From positions 7,753,001 through 7,817,000 of the forward strand of contig NZ_CP025407.1 of NCBI RefSeq assembly GCF_002847285.1: DNA of 64,000 nucleotides, read 5' to 3'. The notes under the pieces were generated by a model. It saw only the letters and a list, made by a program, of their open reading frames with translations, made no database searches and was not told the DNA's origin. This DNA comes from Streptomyces sp. CMB-StM0423. Lineage in GTDB: Bacteria; Actinomycetota; Actinomycetes; Streptomycetales; Streptomycetaceae. How positions within the stretch are numbered: the first letter of the stretch is position 1; each line of letters starts with the position of its first letter. The position numbers were made by a program, and so were the translations under genes. This document shows, piece after piece, positions 26,201-33,274 of the stretch.

Positions 26201-26413
26201 GACGACGGCCGGATGAACCGCCAGTGGGAGCGCAACACGTCGGACAACGCCACCGTCACGGTGACGGAGCACCGGGTGACCAGGCCGGGCGTGCACGTGC
26301 TGAAGCTGTGGATGGTGGACCCGACAGTGGTGGTGCAGAAGCTGGTGGTCGACACCGGCGGCGTACGCCACAGCTACCTCGGCCCGCCCCCGAGCAGGTT
26401 CGTACGGCGGTGA
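23210..26413 (+). CDS. GH115 family xylan alpha-glucuronidase, secreted
   Basis: This is a 1,067-residue exported enzyme. The N-terminus has a Tat signal (SRRRVLGAGLGALSATAGG) ending in an AAAAP-like cleavage region near residue 52. The GH115 core runs from about 65 to 700 with motifs such as KYRGIFINDENPALGRWAPG, LRLKANYLWPAVWGRAF and TMYKEVQHYWDSGM. The C-terminal third is beta-rich and matches the family's carbohydrate-binding and Ig-like modules. GH115 enzymes remove (4-O-methyl)glucuronic acid from xylan, including internal residues. The gene is divergent from a LacI regulator and ends 1 base from a convergent response regulator gene. Confidence 0.93.
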   Translation: MDSSDSRHDPSPASDFPPGDGVSRRRVLGAGLGALSATAGGVLALPGPAAAAPQDPPRPTDPGAYIAHGPGAGRFPLVAGGRAAPLVADGGDFPGVLRALGDLRTDLERVTGIRPALTRGRAPSGRTAVLVGTIGRSPLIDGLIAAGKLDVTGVEGRWETSLHQVVADPLPGLDSAFVIAGSDQRGTIFGIYDVSRGIGVSPWHFWADVPPRRHDALYVLPGRFSQGTPAVKYRGIFINDENPALGRWAPGFFGPGHAEGHPGGFNSAFFAKVFEAMLRLKANYLWPAVWGRAFAEDDPANHATATEYGIVMGTSHEAPMMRGIEEWNRHAVPAVRDADGNIVTEGHDPYGGTGEWSFVRNEAAIRAYWRDGIRRMAAEGFEGVVTLGMRGNGDTSLPDGDGIELMQRIIATERGILADELGDAAAVPQVWTMYKEVQHYWDSGMQAPDDVTVVFTDDNWGNLRRVPDPSLPPRSGGYGLYYHFDYVGGGRNYKWVDTANLASTWEQLQQTYAYGIRNLWVANVGDLKSNELPTQFFLDYAWNPDRWPAGALPEWERRYAAGNFGPRHAAEIAEVLHEYGRLQARRKPELLNRRITLDPARDPATDAAAVVYDDRATPFSRVNYGELDLVTDEWQELARRADRVEARLDRADRAAYFQLVRYAVRGTAVVYALRRAEFTNLLYAEQGRAAANQLAAETDALFAEDQALADYYNHTLSGGKWQGFQTQPKIGYGDVERYGPNAPWQQPEKDNEALPDEVFPAVRRIDPAAGAVLGVAVEGSEQWWPDAAGPAVLPVVSPYDSGPAPYIEVFNRGRSPFGYEIEPAVPWLRVDRPRGRVTTQIRARLRVDFARAPRGTTTVPLVVSGAGRTVEVHARVHRPSVRHSALAGSVEAGGCVSVEADRHTRAVPAAGVAWRRIPDIGRTGSGMAPFPVTAAPRPAGQGPRLEYTMTLFTTGTLRVAAYLSPRNSVLTPDGLRYAVAFDDDAPQTVNVTRVTGADDGRMNRQWERNTSDNATVTVTEHRVTRPGVHVLKLWMVDPTVVVQKLVVDTGGVRHSYLGPPPSRFVRR

Positions 26414-26414
26414 G

Positions 26415-27161
26415 TCACGGCGCGGGCGGGGGCTGTGGGGAGCCGGGGGTGATCAGGCCGGTTTCGTAGGCGGCGATGACCGCCTGGGCGCGGTCGCGGA
26501 GCTGGAGCTTGGCGAGGATGCGGGCCACGTGCGTCTTCACCGTCGCCTCGCTGAGCCGGAAGCGGGCGGCCAGCTCCGCGTTGCTGTGGCCGCGCGCCAG
26601 GGACTCCAGCACCTCCAGCTCCCGCCGGGTGAGCGCGGACAGGTCGCGGTGCAGCGCCACCGCGCGGTCGTCGCGGGTGGCGAAGCGCTCCACCAGGCGG
26701 CGGGTGATGGACGGCGCGAGGAGCGCGTCGCCGGAGCGGACGAGGCGGACGGCGGCGGCCAGATGCTCGGGGGTGACGTCCTTGAGCAGGAAGCCGCTGG
26801 CGCCGGCGGCCAGTGCCGCGTACACGTACTGATCGAGGTCGTACGTGGTGAGGATGATGACCCGCGGCCCGCCCGGCCCGGGCCCGGAACCAGGAGCCGG
26901 TGTCCGGCCGTCCGCGCCGAGGAGCCGGCGGGTGGCCTCCAGACCGTCCACGCCCGGCATGCGGATGTCCATCAGCACCACGTCCGGCAGGCTGCGCCGG
27001 ACGGCGGCCACCGCCTCTTCGCCGTCGGTCGCCTCGCCGACGACGTCGATGCCGTCCGCGGCGAGGATCATCCGGAAGCCGGTGCGGACGAGCGCCTGGT
27101 CGTCGGCGATCACCACCCGCGGCGCCCGGTCCGCCCCGCCGGGCTCTGCCTGTGTGCCCAC
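26415..27161 (-). CDS. NarL/FixJ family response regulator (orphan)
   Basis: This is a 248-residue regulator with receiver Asp65 (VVLMDIRMPG) and a LuxR helix-turn-helix around 180-240 (LTRREVLE-like LTRRELEVLESLARGHSNAEL). A Gly/Pro-rich insertion (residues about 80-97) interrupts the receiver between alpha3 and beta4, where most family members are shorter. The GTG start follows GGGGGG. No kinase gene is adjacent. It is divergent from the snapalysin gene, where a LysR regulator would more usually be found. Confidence 0.85.
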   Translation of the reverse strand: MGTQAEPGGADRAPRVVIADDQALVRTGFRMILAADGIDVVGEATDGEEAVAAVRRSLPDVVLMDIRMPGVDGLEATRRLLGADGRTPAPGSGPGPGGPRVIILTTYDLDQYVYAALAAGASGFLLKDVTPEHLAAAVRLVRSGDALLAPSITRRLVERFATRDDRAVALHRDLSALTRRELEVLESLARGHSNAELAARFRLSEATVKTHVARILAKLQLRDRAQAVIAAYETGLITPGSPQPPPAP

Positions 27162-27520
27162 GTCCCCCCACCGCCGTCCTCGCGGGACCGCGGGCCCCCG
27201 CCCGCCCGCGGTCAGCGTACCGGTGCAGTCTGCCAAGACGTCCGGCGCGGCGGATCGGCCCTGAGGCGCAATCCGTCTCGACTTCCCGACTACTCCGGAA
27301 GAATGACCCGCGGCGCGCGACCGGATTCCGCCCGTACGAAATCGGCCGTGTGCGCCGCTCAGGGAATACCGGGGGCGGCGCCGAGATGGCGTAAGAAGGT
27401 GAAATCTGCTGCCATTGCCGCCTCTTGTGGGCCGCGGAGCGCCGCTCCTACACTCGGGCCGACCCTTATCGGGGTCGCGCAGTAGTGCTCGATTCTCACA
27501 CCAAGAGGAGGGCTCCCCGC
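27162..27520. other. 359-bp divergent intergenic region
   Basis: This region separates the orphan response regulator from the snapalysin gene. It is noticeably lower in GC near 27,260-27,500 and must hold both promoters. I see no convincing coding frame, strong hairpin or LysR-type T-N11-A array. The snapalysin ribosome site AAGAGGAGGG lies at its right end. Confidence 0.5.
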
Positions 27521-28093
27521 ATGCTGCGAAAGTTGGGTATCGGCGTTATGGCCGCTGCCGCAATCGTCTCTCTGTCCTCGGCCCCCGGGGCCACCGCCGC
27601 CCCCGCTCCCGCACCGGAGCGTACGGCCGTCGCCACCACGCTGTACTACGACGACAGCCAGGCCGGTGAATTCAAGGGCGCCGTCACCGCGGGCGCAGAA
27701 CAGTGGAATTCCACGGTGCAGAACGTCAAGCTGGCGAAGGCCCCGGCGGGCACCCGCGCCGAGATCACGGTCATCGCCGACGACGGCTGGCCGCGGGCCA
27801 CCCTCGGCCCGGTCCGCCCCGGCGGGCGCGCCACGGTCTGGTTCGGCCGCCAGGCGGTCAACGAGGGGTACGACACGACCCGCATCGCCGCGCACGAACT
27901 GGGCCACAGCCTCGGGCTGCCCGACCGGAAGCCCGGCCCGTGCTCGTCGCTGATGTCCGGCTCCACCGCCGGCGTGAGCTGCACCAACCCGGTCCCGAAC
28001 GCGACCGAGCGGGCGCAGGTCGAAGCCAACTACGGCGGCGGCTTCGCGAGCCTCGTGCCGATGGACGGACGCATCGTCGTCGACGCGCCCTGA
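27521..28093 (+). CDS. snpA: snapalysin (M7 small neutral metalloprotease)
   Basis: This 190-residue exported protease has a Sec signal at residues 1-27 (ending TAA-AP), a short propeptide and a mature domain. That domain carries the M7 zinc motif His125-Glu126-xx-His129-xxxxx-Asp135 (AAHELGHSLGLPD) and the family's two Cys pairs in the C-terminal part. Snapalysin is secreted and prefers aromatic residues at P1'. It is the main anchor for assigning the window to Streptomyces. It is followed by a strong terminator hairpin. Confidence 0.95.
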   Translation: MLRKLGIGVMAAAAIVSLSSAPGATAAPAPAPERTAVATTLYYDDSQAGEFKGAVTAGAEQWNSTVQNVKLAKAPAGTRAEITVIADDGWPRATLGPVRPGGRATVWFGRQAVNEGYDTTRIAAHELGHSLGLPDRKPGPCSSLMSGSTAGVSCTNPVPNATERAQVEANYGGGFASLVPMDGRIVVDAP

Positions 28094-28116
28094 CCGTCGG
28101 ACCGCACGTACGACAC

Positions 28117-28150
28117 CCCCGTGGCCGGGGCGGAGACTCCCCGGCCACGG
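28117..28150 (+). terminator. terminator hairpin after snpA
   Basis: CCCGTGGCCGGGG and CCCCGGCCACGGG form a 13-bp perfect stem around an 8-base loop, 24 bases after the snapalysin stop. No T-tract follows, as is usual in this group. Confidence 0.7.
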
Positions 28151-28284
28151 GCCACGGCCGGCCCGTACGCGCGCATTCCCGTCCGGAAAGCCGGGGGAAT
28201 TCGCCCCGGGATACCACAGACCGCCCGCGCCCCGAATCACCCCCGTCCGCGTACCGGCTGATCGTCGTGTGTGAGGGTGGCACC

Positions 28285-29139
28285 ATGCCGAACACGCCGA
28301 CCTTCGTCCTCGTCCACGGGGCGTTCGCGAACTCCTTCTCCTTCGCGCCGCTCCAGGCGGAACTCGCTCTGCGCGGACACCGCTCCCTCGCGATCGACCT
28401 GCCGGGCCACGGATTCGCCGCCACGTTCCCCGCGGCCTATCAGGCCCCGCAGGATCTCGGCGCGCTCGCCACCACTCCCGGCGGCATCAAGGGCGTCACG
28501 CTCGCCGAGAACGCGGCCCATCTCATCGGTGTCCTGGAACGGGCGAAGCGGCACGGCCCGGCGATCGTCGTCGCCCACAGCCGAGGCGGCATCACCGCCA
28601 CCGCCGCCGGCAACGCCCGTCCCGACCTGATCGACCGTCTCGTCTACGTCTCCGCCTGGTGCCCCGTCGACCTCGACGTGAACGACTACTACGCCGAGCC
28701 CGAGATGGCCGGAGTCGACGCGGCCGGGCTCGCCCGGGCCCTCGCCGGCGACCCGGCCGCGCTCGGCCTGATCCGTACCAACTTCCGCACCGCGGACCCC
28801 GAGGCGCTCGCCGCCTTCCGGCAGGCGTTCGCCGCCGACCTCACCGACGACGAGTTCCGGACCTTCCTCAACACCTTCCAGCCCGACGAGAACCTGGACG
28901 CCGGCTCGTCCGCGGACCGCGCGCAGGCGGCCACCTGGGGCCGGATCCCGCGCAGTTACGTGCGGCTGGCGGACGACGTCAGCATGCCGCCCGCCATGCA
29001 GGACCGGCTGATCCGCGAAGCGGACGCCCTCACCCCCGGCAACCCGTTCGACGTGCACACCGTGCCGGGTGGCCATCTGCGCTGGCTGGTGCACCCGGAA
29101 CCGGCCGCCGACGTCCTGTCGGGGCTCGCGGCGGGCTGA
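28285..29139 (+). CDS. alpha/beta hydrolase
   Basis: This 284-residue cytoplasmic hydrolase has the oxyanion motif LVHGAFANSFSF near the start. The nucleophile elbow is Ser99 in VVAHSRGG, and a C-terminal His lies in VPGGHLRWLVHP. The overall pattern, including TLAENAAHL and the WCPVDLDV lid, resembles the EstC/salicylate-esterase-like group common in Streptomyces. No signal peptide is seen, so it is not a secreted polymer hydrolase like its neighbours. The ATG follows GAGGGTGGCACC. Confidence 0.85.
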   Translation: MPNTPTFVLVHGAFANSFSFAPLQAELALRGHRSLAIDLPGHGFAATFPAAYQAPQDLGALATTPGGIKGVTLAENAAHLIGVLERAKRHGPAIVVAHSRGGITATAAGNARPDLIDRLVYVSAWCPVDLDVNDYYAEPEMAGVDAAGLARALAGDPAALGLIRTNFRTADPEALAAFRQAFAADLTDDEFRTFLNTFQPDENLDAGSSADRAQAATWGRIPRSYVRLADDVSMPPAMQDRLIREADALTPGNPFDVHTVPGGHLRWLVHPEPAADVLSGLAAG

Positions 29140-29175
29140 CCGGACGGGGCGACCGGGGTGCGGGGCGCCCGGCTG

Positions 29176-30165
29176 TCACCAGCCGACGGCGACCACCATC
29201 CACTGCGGGTTCCGGACCGAGACGAACGACGACTGCTCGGCGACATCGTCGTACGGGAAGCCGTACGCCAGGCTGCCGATCGCGTGCTGGTGCCAGAACT
29301 GGGCGTAGTAGTTGGCGGGACCCTGCCGGTAGAAGCGGCTCGGGTCGCCCCACTGGTTCTGCGGCAGCTCGGCGACGTGCCGGTTGAGCGCCGCGCAGCC
29401 GGGGGCGTCGCCCGCGAGCGGGCCCGAACAGCCGAAGACCTCCTGGGTCGAGACATTCCGACCGACCGACCGGGCGTAGTCGCTCATGTAGGCGGCGTGC
29501 TTCCCGCCCGGCTGGAAGTCCGGCACGTTGCCGGGGGAGGGGATGCGGTACGGGGCCTGCACCTGGCTCAGCGACGCGAACTCCGGCGGCATGGCGGCCG
29601 CGAACTTCTGCCAGGTGGCCTCGCGGGACTCCTGGAACGTCGCGTAGTCCTCGCCGACCTGCCGGTCCGTGCCGTCGTGGCCGTGCACCCGCATGGCGAG
29701 CTTGAGCGCGAAGGCGTCGACGCGGGTGGTGTTGCCGTGGAAGGCGTCGGGGCCGACGGTGAACTCGATGAAGTCGGAGTACCGGCTGTCGGGCGAGCCG
29801 AGGTGGAAGTACATCCGGCCGGCGGAGTTGGCGGGCATGTCCACGTAGCGCTGCTGCGCGATCGAGCGGGTCTGCCCGCCGAAGGACCAGAAGACCTGGT
29901 CGTCGGGGTACTGGCCGTTGGTCCTGTTGAGGATCTGCACCGTCAGCACGTTCTGGGCGGGCGGGATGGCGCCCGTGTCGCCCCAGAAGGAGGCCGGCGG
30001 CGGGTCGCCCGCAGCGGGGGCCGGGCCGGGTGCGGGCGGTACGGCGGCGTGGGCGGGCGTGCCGGTGCGGTCGGCCACCGCCAAGCAGGCGAGTAACAGC
30101 AGGGCGACGGCGGCCGTCAGCAGGCCGCGGTGGCGTCTGGGCCACGTCGGGTGCGCGGGGGACAT
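29176..30165 (-). CDS. secreted GH64-like beta-1,3-glucanase family protein
   Basis: This 329-residue exported protein has a signal peptide at residues 1-40 (RRHRGLLTAAVALLLLACLA, then AHAA). The mature part begins with a Pro-rich linker and then a thaumatin-like beta domain (LTVQILNRTNGQYPDDQVFWSF, YVDMPANSAGRMYFHLG). The Asp/Glu-rich stretch IEFTVGPDAFHGNTTRVDAFALKL follows and is characteristic of GH64-type endo-1,3-beta-glucanases. The family call is from motif recognition and is less certain than for GH16 or GH18. It is divergent from the GH16 gene, and an operator-like palindrome lies 70 bases upstream. Confidence 0.65.
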   Translation of the reverse strand: MSPAHPTWPRRHRGLLTAAVALLLLACLAVADRTGTPAHAAVPPAPGPAPAAGDPPPASFWGDTGAIPPAQNVLTVQILNRTNGQYPDDQVFWSFGGQTRSIAQQRYVDMPANSAGRMYFHLGSPDSRYSDFIEFTVGPDAFHGNTTRVDAFALKLAMRVHGHDGTDRQVGEDYATFQESREATWQKFAAAMPPEFASLSQVQAPYRIPSPGNVPDFQPGGKHAAYMSDYARSVGRNVSTQEVFGCSGPLAGDAPGCAALNRHVAELPQNQWGDPSRFYRQGPANYYAQFWHQHAIGSLAYGFPYDDVAEQSSFVSVRNPQWMVVAVGW

Positions 30166-30234
30166 GCGGGGGCTCCTTCGCTGTGGGGGCGTACACGGCC
30201 CGAGGCGGGAGCTGCCCGGCGGGCCGGGCGTACA

Positions 30235-30246
30235 GAGAGCGCTCTC
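30235..30246. promoter_or_regulatory. GAGAGCGCTCTC operator-like palindrome
   Basis: This perfect 12-bp palindrome lies between the divergent GH64-like and GH16 genes. It resembles LacI-family sites such as the CebR box (core GAGCGCTC). A related imperfect site lies before the GH18 gene. It probably makes these glucan hydrolases responsive to a sugar-sensing repressor. Confidence 0.55.
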
Positions 30247-30426
30247 AGAGCGTCGTGAGGTGTGGATGCGTTGTCAAGGGGCGCGGTCGTACGACCTCCG
30301 GGAGTTGAACACCGCGCGTGCCCGCCGGACCCATTGACTGCATGACATGAAGGGAGTTCACTCACCTCGCGCAAAGGTATGGACCATGCTCCACGCTCGA
30401 CCCCACGACGCATCGAGGTGAGCTCC

Positions 30427-31707
30427 ATGTTCGTACGACGACGCAGACATCCGCTCCGCAGGGCCGTGCTCGTCGCCACGGCCCTCGCCGCCGTGCTGGC
30501 CGTGCCGCTGCCCGGCGCCGCGGGCTCGGCACCGGCCCCCGAGTCCGGCGGAAAAGCCGAAGCCGCGCCCTACGCCGTCACGTTCGAGGACAACTTCGAC
30601 GGCCCGGCGGGCTCGGCCGTCAACGGCGGCAAGTGGCTGATCGAGACGGGCGACAACGTCAACAACCACGAGCGGCAGTACTACACCGCCGGCAACGCCA
30701 ACGCCGCGCTCGACGGTCAGGGCAACCTGGTCATCACCGCCCGGCGCGAGAACCCGGGCAACTACCAGTGCTGGTACGGCCGGTGCGAGTACACCTCCGC
30801 CCGGCTCAACACCTCCGGCCGCTTCACCACCACGTACGGCCACGTCGAGACCCGGATGAAGCTCCCCCGCGGCCAGGGCATGTGGCCCGCGTTCTGGATG
30901 CTCGGCAACGACATCGGCCAGGTCGGCTGGCCCGCCAGCGGCGAGATCGACGTGATGGAGAACGTCGGCTTCGAGCCGGGCACCGTCCACGGCACGCTGC
31001 ACGGCCCCGGCTACTCCGGCTCCGGCGGCATCGGCGGCGGGTACACGCTGCCCGGCGGGCAGCAGTTCGCGAACGGCTTCCACACCTTCGCCGTCGACTG
31101 GTCGCCGAACAAGATCACCTGGTCCGTCGACGGCAACGTCTACCAGACGCGCACGCCCGCCGACCTCGGCGGCCGGCAGTGGGTGTTCGACAAGCCGTTC
31201 TTCCTGATCCTCAACCTCGCGGTCGGCGGCTACTGGCCCGGCGACCCCGACGGCAGCACCTCCTTCCCGCAGCAGCTCGTCGTGGACTACGTCCGCGTCA
31301 GCACCTCCGACGGCGGCGGTAACTCCGGTACGTTCACGGGCGCGGGCGACAAGTGCCTCGACGTGGCCGGCGCGAACCCCGCCAACGGCACCGCGGTCCA
31401 GCTCTACGACTGCAACGGCACCTCCGCGCAGCGCTGGACCGTGGGCACCGACGGCACCATCCGCGCGCTCGGCAAGTGCCTCGACGCGGCCGCCGCCGGC
31501 ACCGCCGACGGCACCCGGGTGCAGCTCTACGACTGCAACGGCACGGGCGCCCAGCGCTGGTCGTACAACTCGGCCACCCGCGACATCGTCAACCTGCCCG
31601 CGGACAAGTGCCTGGACACGGCGGGCGGCTCGACGGCCAACGGGACGCCGACGCAGCTCTGGACCTGCACCGGCGCCGCGAACCAGAAGTGGACGCTCAA
31701 CTCCTAG
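30427..31707 (+). CDS. secreted GH16 beta-glucanase with ricin-type (CBM13) domain
   Basis: This is a 426-residue exported enzyme. A signal peptide with an Arg-rich start covers residues 1-36. The GH16 domain spans about 48-295 with catalytic residues Glu173, Asp175 and Glu178 (GEIDVMEN), the pattern of laminarinases and related beta-1,3(4)-glucanases. A Gly/Ser linker leads to a ricin B-like trefoil (about 305-426) with QxW repeats (SAQRW, GAQRW, ANQKW). The start at 30427 follows GAGGTGAG. The stop codon TAG is itself part of the terminal CTAG of a MITE-like element. Confidence 0.93.
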   Translation: MFVRRRRHPLRRAVLVATALAAVLAVPLPGAAGSAPAPESGGKAEAAPYAVTFEDNFDGPAGSAVNGGKWLIETGDNVNNHERQYYTAGNANAALDGQGNLVITARRENPGNYQCWYGRCEYTSARLNTSGRFTTTYGHVETRMKLPRGQGMWPAFWMLGNDIGQVGWPASGEIDVMENVGFEPGTVHGTLHGPGYSGSGGIGGGYTLPGGQQFANGFHTFAVDWSPNKITWSVDGNVYQTRTPADLGGRQWVFDKPFFLILNLAVGGYWPGDPDGSTSFPQQLVVDYVRVSTSDGGGNSGTFTGAGDKCLDVAGANPANGTAVQLYDCNGTSAQRWTVGTDGTIRALGKCLDAAAAGTADGTRVQLYDCNGTGAQRWSYNSATRDIVNLPADKCLDTAGGSTANGTPTQLWTCTGAANQKWTLNS

Positions 31708-31952
31708 GGTCTGTCGTCGATCCCGCGTCGTTCGCCCGCAGGGCGGGCGGCGCAGGGGGTACCGCCCACGCCCCCAGGGCGTAGGGGGAGGCCGGTGCGT
31801 GTGATCGTAAGGCGGAGGGCCGACCGCGCAGTGGGTCTGTCCGGTCGATCCCGACAACGCGGCGAGCGTGCGTGCCGGGCTCCCCCACAGCGCGCTGCGC
31901 GCAGGTGGGCGGTACCCCCAGCCGCAGCCGGGAGATCGACGACAGACCCTAG
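31704..31952. mobile_element. MITE-like element with terminal and internal inverted repeats
   Basis: The ends are CTAGGGTCTGTCGTCGATC and its near-perfect inverse (GATCGACGACAGACCCTAG), 249 bp apart. A second inverted pair, GGGGGTACCGCCCAC (31755-31769) and GTGGGCGGTACCCCC (31905-31919), is perfect over 15 bases. A partial copy of the end sequence occurs internally at 31829 (GGGTCTGTCCGGTCGATC). There is no coding capacity. The CTAG at each end may be a 4-bp target duplication. This fits a non-autonomous element moved by an IS transposase elsewhere. Confidence 0.7.
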
Positions 31953-32188
31953 CGCCACGGGCCCCGCAGGGGTGCCGGGAAAGCGCTCTCGCAGGTACGG
32001 ACCCGAGTCTTGACGCCGCTTCCCGGCGCCCCCTTAACTTCAACACGTGAAATAGCCGGACCCCCCACTCGACTTCACCGCCGCGCCCCGGCCGCCGCGG
32101 CCCGCCGTCCCGGTGCCCGTGCCCACGCGTGCCCGGATCGGCGGCCGGCTGCCCCCGCGCGCCGGCCTGAAGAGGACGGTGACAGCAC
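31953..32188 (+). promoter_or_regulatory. upstream region and promoter of the GH18 gene
   Basis: Right of the MITE lie an imperfect operator GAAAGCGCTCTC (31979-31990), related to the palindrome at 30235, and a good promoter TTGACG (32010) with a 17-base spacer before CTTAAC (32033). The leader is about 145 bases and GC-rich. No coding frame is convincing. Confidence 0.5.
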
Positions 32189-33193
32189 ATGGGAACACAC
32201 CGAACGAACCGCAGGACCGCCCGCCGGGCGCTCGTCGCGGGCGCGGCGGCGGCCGCGGTCGCCGGCGGCTGGGCACTGATGCCCGCCGCCGGCGCCTCGG
32301 ACGCAGGAGAGAGGGCCGCCGCCGCGGCGCCGGCCGTGGCGCCCTACCTCTACAACGGCTGGGGCAGCCCGCCCGACCCCGCCGAGGTCATGGACGCCAC
32401 CGGCGTCGGCGGGTTCACGCTCGCGTTCGTCCTCAGCAACGGCACCTGCAACCCGCAGTGGGACGGGCAGCGCCCGCTCACCGGCGGCGTCGACGAGGAG
32501 ACCGTCGCCGCCGTCCGCGCCGCGGGCGGCGACGTCGTCCCGTCCTTCGGCGGCTGGAGCGGCAACAAGCTGGAGAGCTCCTGCGGCACCGCGGACGCGC
32601 TCGCCGCCGCGTACCAGAAGGTGATCGACGCGTACGACCTGACGGCCATCGACATCGACCTCGAAGCCGACGCCTATGACAGCCCCGAGGTCCAGCAGCG
32701 CACGGTCGACGCGCTCAAGGCGGTCAAGGCCGCCAATCCCGGGCTGCGGGTGATCTTCACCATCGGCACCGGCCAGAACGGCCCCGACACCAGCCTCATC
32801 GACCGGGCCGCGGAGTCCGGGCTCGACGTGGACGTCTGGACGATCATGCCGTTCAACTTCGGCGGCAACGGCGGGGACATGGGCCAGTTGTCGGTCCAGG
32901 CGTCGGAGGGGCTGAAGGGCTCGCTGCAGGAGGCGTACGGGTACGGGGAGGAGGAGGTGTACCCGCGCATGGGCATCTCCTCGATGAACGGCAACACCGA
33001 CGTCGGCGAGGTCGTGGACCAGGACGACTTCCGCACGATGCTCGGCTACGCGCAGGACAAGGGCCTGGGCCGGCTCACCTTCTGGTCCGCCAACCGCGAC
33101 CGGCCCTGCAACGGCGGCGGCGCCGACACCTGCGGGGGGATCCCGCAGGAGCCGTGGGAGTTCACCTCGATCCTCGCCCAGTACCAGGGCTGA
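32189..33193 (+). CDS. secreted GH18 chitinase
   Basis: This 334-residue exported enzyme has an Arg-rich Tat-like or Sec signal covering residues 1-36. The GH18 barrel starts at about 50 (PYLYNGWG). The catalytic DxDxE is Asp155, Asp157 and Glu159 (LTAIDIDLEAD), and VVPSFGGWSG and VWTIMPFNFGG supply other family strands. It has no separate chitin-binding module and belongs to the compact bacterial group. It would hydrolyse chitin outside the cell. The operator-like site upstream links it to the GH16/GH64 pair. Confidence 0.9.
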   Translation: MGTHRTNRRTARRALVAGAAAAAVAGGWALMPAAGASDAGERAAAAAPAVAPYLYNGWGSPPDPAEVMDATGVGGFTLAFVLSNGTCNPQWDGQRPLTGGVDEETVAAVRAAGGDVVPSFGGWSGNKLESSCGTADALAAAYQKVIDAYDLTAIDIDLEADAYDSPEVQQRTVDALKAVKAANPGLRVIFTIGTGQNGPDTSLIDRAAESGLDVDVWTIMPFNFGGNGGDMGQLSVQASEGLKGSLQEAYGYGEEEVYPRMGISSMNGNTDVGEVVDQDDFRTMLGYAQDKGLGRLTFWSANRDRPCNGGGADTCGGIPQEPWEFTSILAQYQG

Positions 33194-33274
33194 CGTGCCG
33201 GGGCGCGGTGGCGGCCCCTCCCACGCCACCGTGCCCCTCGCCCCGTCCTGACGGCCCCTGGCGCGGGCATGCGC

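Noticed and set aside
31697..31958. Short open frames inside the MITE-like element
   Set aside because: They have no ribosome site or domain and are produced by the inverted repeats.
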